Origin: Candidatus Alcyoniella australis
Lineage (GTDB): Bacteria > Lernaellota > Lernaellaia > JAVCCG01 > Alcyoniellaceae
Assembly (NCBI GenBank): GCA_030765605.1
Contig: JAVCCG010000055.1
Location: 1-5,221, forward strand
Direction of reading: 5' to 3'
Length of the DNA stretch: 5,221 bases
The position numbers and the translations under genes were made by a program. The notes under the pieces were generated by a model. It ran no database searches and was not told the DNA's origin. It saw only the letters and a program-made list of their open reading frames with translations. Shown in pieces: positions 4,478 through 5,221 of the stretch (the first letter of the stretch is position 1; each line of letters opens with the position of its first letter).

Positions 4478-5221
4478 CGCGCACCGCCGGCCAACGCCGT
4501 GACACGCGTTAGTATCTGTTCGAAAATCGGCCGCAGTCGGGGCAGGGCGTCCACGGCCAGCTTGCCGCGGGCGTAGGCCTGCGCCAGCTCGCGATCCTCG
4601 GGGATCTGCGCCAGCACCTCCAGTTCGTGCTCGGCGCAATAGCGCAAAGTGCGATCGTCGCCCACGTCCGCGCGGTTGATCAGCACGGCGCAGGGCAGGC
4701 CGAGCTTGCGCACCATTTGTACGGCCAGATCGAGGTCGTTGAGTCCGAACGGCGTGGGCTCGGTGACCATCAGCACGAAGTCCGCGCCGGATACCGAGTT
4801 CAGCGCAGGGCACGAGGTGCCCGGCGGCGCGTCGAGGATCACCAGCCGATCGCTGTCCAGTCGGCGTTTGACCTCGCGGATTAGCGGCGGGCTTTGGGCC
4901 TCGCCCACGTTGAGCCGGCCCTGTAAAAAACGCACCTCGCCGCTGTGCCCGCTGAACACCTCGCCGATCGGCCGTTCGATCTCGCTGATCGCGTCACGCG
5001 GACACGAGGCCAGGCAGTTGCCGCAGGAGTGGCACAGCTCGTCGAAGATCATCACCGATTTTTGCAACACGGCCAGGGCGTTGAAGCGACAGGCGCGGGC
5101 GCAGGCGCCGCAGAAGTCGCAAAGCTGGTAGTCCACGCGCGGCACACGCGTATTGATGATTTCGCGTTTGGTTATTTTTGGGTGGAGGAAGAGCTGGCCG
5201 TTGGGCTCCTCCACGTCGCAA
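4474..5221 (-). CDS. MinD/ParA-family ATPase with inserted 2x[4Fe-4S] ferredoxin domain (first of a pair), N-terminus outside the window
   Basis: The 248 visible residues lack the N-terminal Walker A, which must lie beyond position 5221. The visible part starts CDVEEPNGQLFLHP, the conserved segment that normally follows strand 2 of this family (usual form 'DCDVEEPN.HLFL'), so only about 30-40 residues are missing. GTG 5214-5212 in this frame is a Val codon of that conserved segment, not a start. The ferredoxin insert has C34, C37, C40, C44 (CDFCGACARAC) and C63, C66, C69, C73 (CHSCGNCLASCP). The ATPase half resumes at VILDAPPGTSCPA (127-139), then VTEPTPFGLNDL (152-163) and VLINRADVGD (179-188). 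The TGA stop (4476-4474) overlaps the ATG of the paralogous ATPase. Homologous pairs accompany orp genes in Desulfovibrio (DVU2103/DVU2104). Likely role: ATP-dependent Fe-S or Mo-type cluster handling in the cytoplasm. The family call is firm; partner and substrate are inferred. Confidence 0.93.
   Translation of the reverse strand, partial: CDVEEPNGQLFLHPKITKREIINTRVPRVDYQLCDFCGACARACRFNALAVLQKSVMIFDELCHSCGNCLASCPRDAISEIERPIGEVFSGHSGEVRFLQGRLNVGEAQSPPLIREVKRRLDSDRLVILDAPPGTSCPALNSVSGADFVLMVTEPTPFGLNDLDLAVQMVRKLGLPCAVLINRADVGDDRTLRYCAEHELEVLAQIPEDRELAQAYARGKLAVDALPRLRPIFEQILTRVTALAGGAR

Noticed and set aside
3822-4502. Long plus-strand open frame (226 codons) opposite the second ATPase
   Set aside because: It is the antisense shadow of a clear MinD/ferredoxin gene in GC-rich DNA; its translation is Ser/Arg/Pro-rich with no recognisable motif.
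4478-4813. Upstream extension of the second ATPase frame
   Set aside because: The frame is open, but it overlaps conserved sequence of the first ATPase in another frame, is Arg-rich, and lies before the normal MKQLVVLSGKGG start.

Overview
The window is GC-rich bacterial DNA in which every supported gene is on the minus strand, so transcription runs from high to low coordinates. It reads as two blocks. Positions about 5221-1687 hold a compact five-gene cluster for iron-sulfur or metal-cluster handling. Positions about 1686-1 hold two apparently unrelated genes, a TIM-barrel sugar isomerase and a poly-aspartate lipoprotein.

The cluster, in transcription order, is: a MinD/ParA-type ATPase with an inserted two-cluster ferredoxin domain, whose N-terminus lies off the right edge; a paralogous ATPase joined to it by an ATGA stop/start overlap; a small FmdB-type zinc ribbon with a Cys-rich tail, 2 nt downstream; a stand-alone NifX/ORP-type cluster-binding protein; and an Mrp/NBP35 ATPase fused to a second NifX/ORP-type domain. 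This content closely resembles the 'orange protein' (orp) genes of Desulfovibrio vulgaris: paired ferredoxin-MinD ATPases DVU2103/DVU2104, ORP DVU2108 and the Mrp-ORP fusion DVU2109. In that system ORP carries a Mo-Cu sulfide cluster and the genes have been linked to cell division. The likely logic is that the ATPases load or move Fe-S or Mo-type clusters that the NifX/ORP domains hold. No sigma54 regulator is visible here, and the zinc ribbon is an addition relative to the core set as I know it.

After the Mrp-ORP stop comes a 184-bp gap with no gene but three compact inverted repeats. One directly follows the stop (possible transcript end). Another fills the spacer of a candidate promoter for the isomerase. 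A 68-bp gap with a perfect TATAAT then leads to the lipoprotein. The lipoprotein reading frame breaks at about position 199-208: both halves match the same repeat pattern, but in different frames, which points to a one-base deletion or a sequencing error.

The orp-like set, the ferredoxin-type ATPases and the poly-Asp lipoprotein suggest an uncultured anaerobe, perhaps from a Desulfobacterota/Myxococcota-like (former deltaproteobacterial) lineage. This is inference from gene content only. No tRNA, rRNA, CRISPR array or mobile element was seen.
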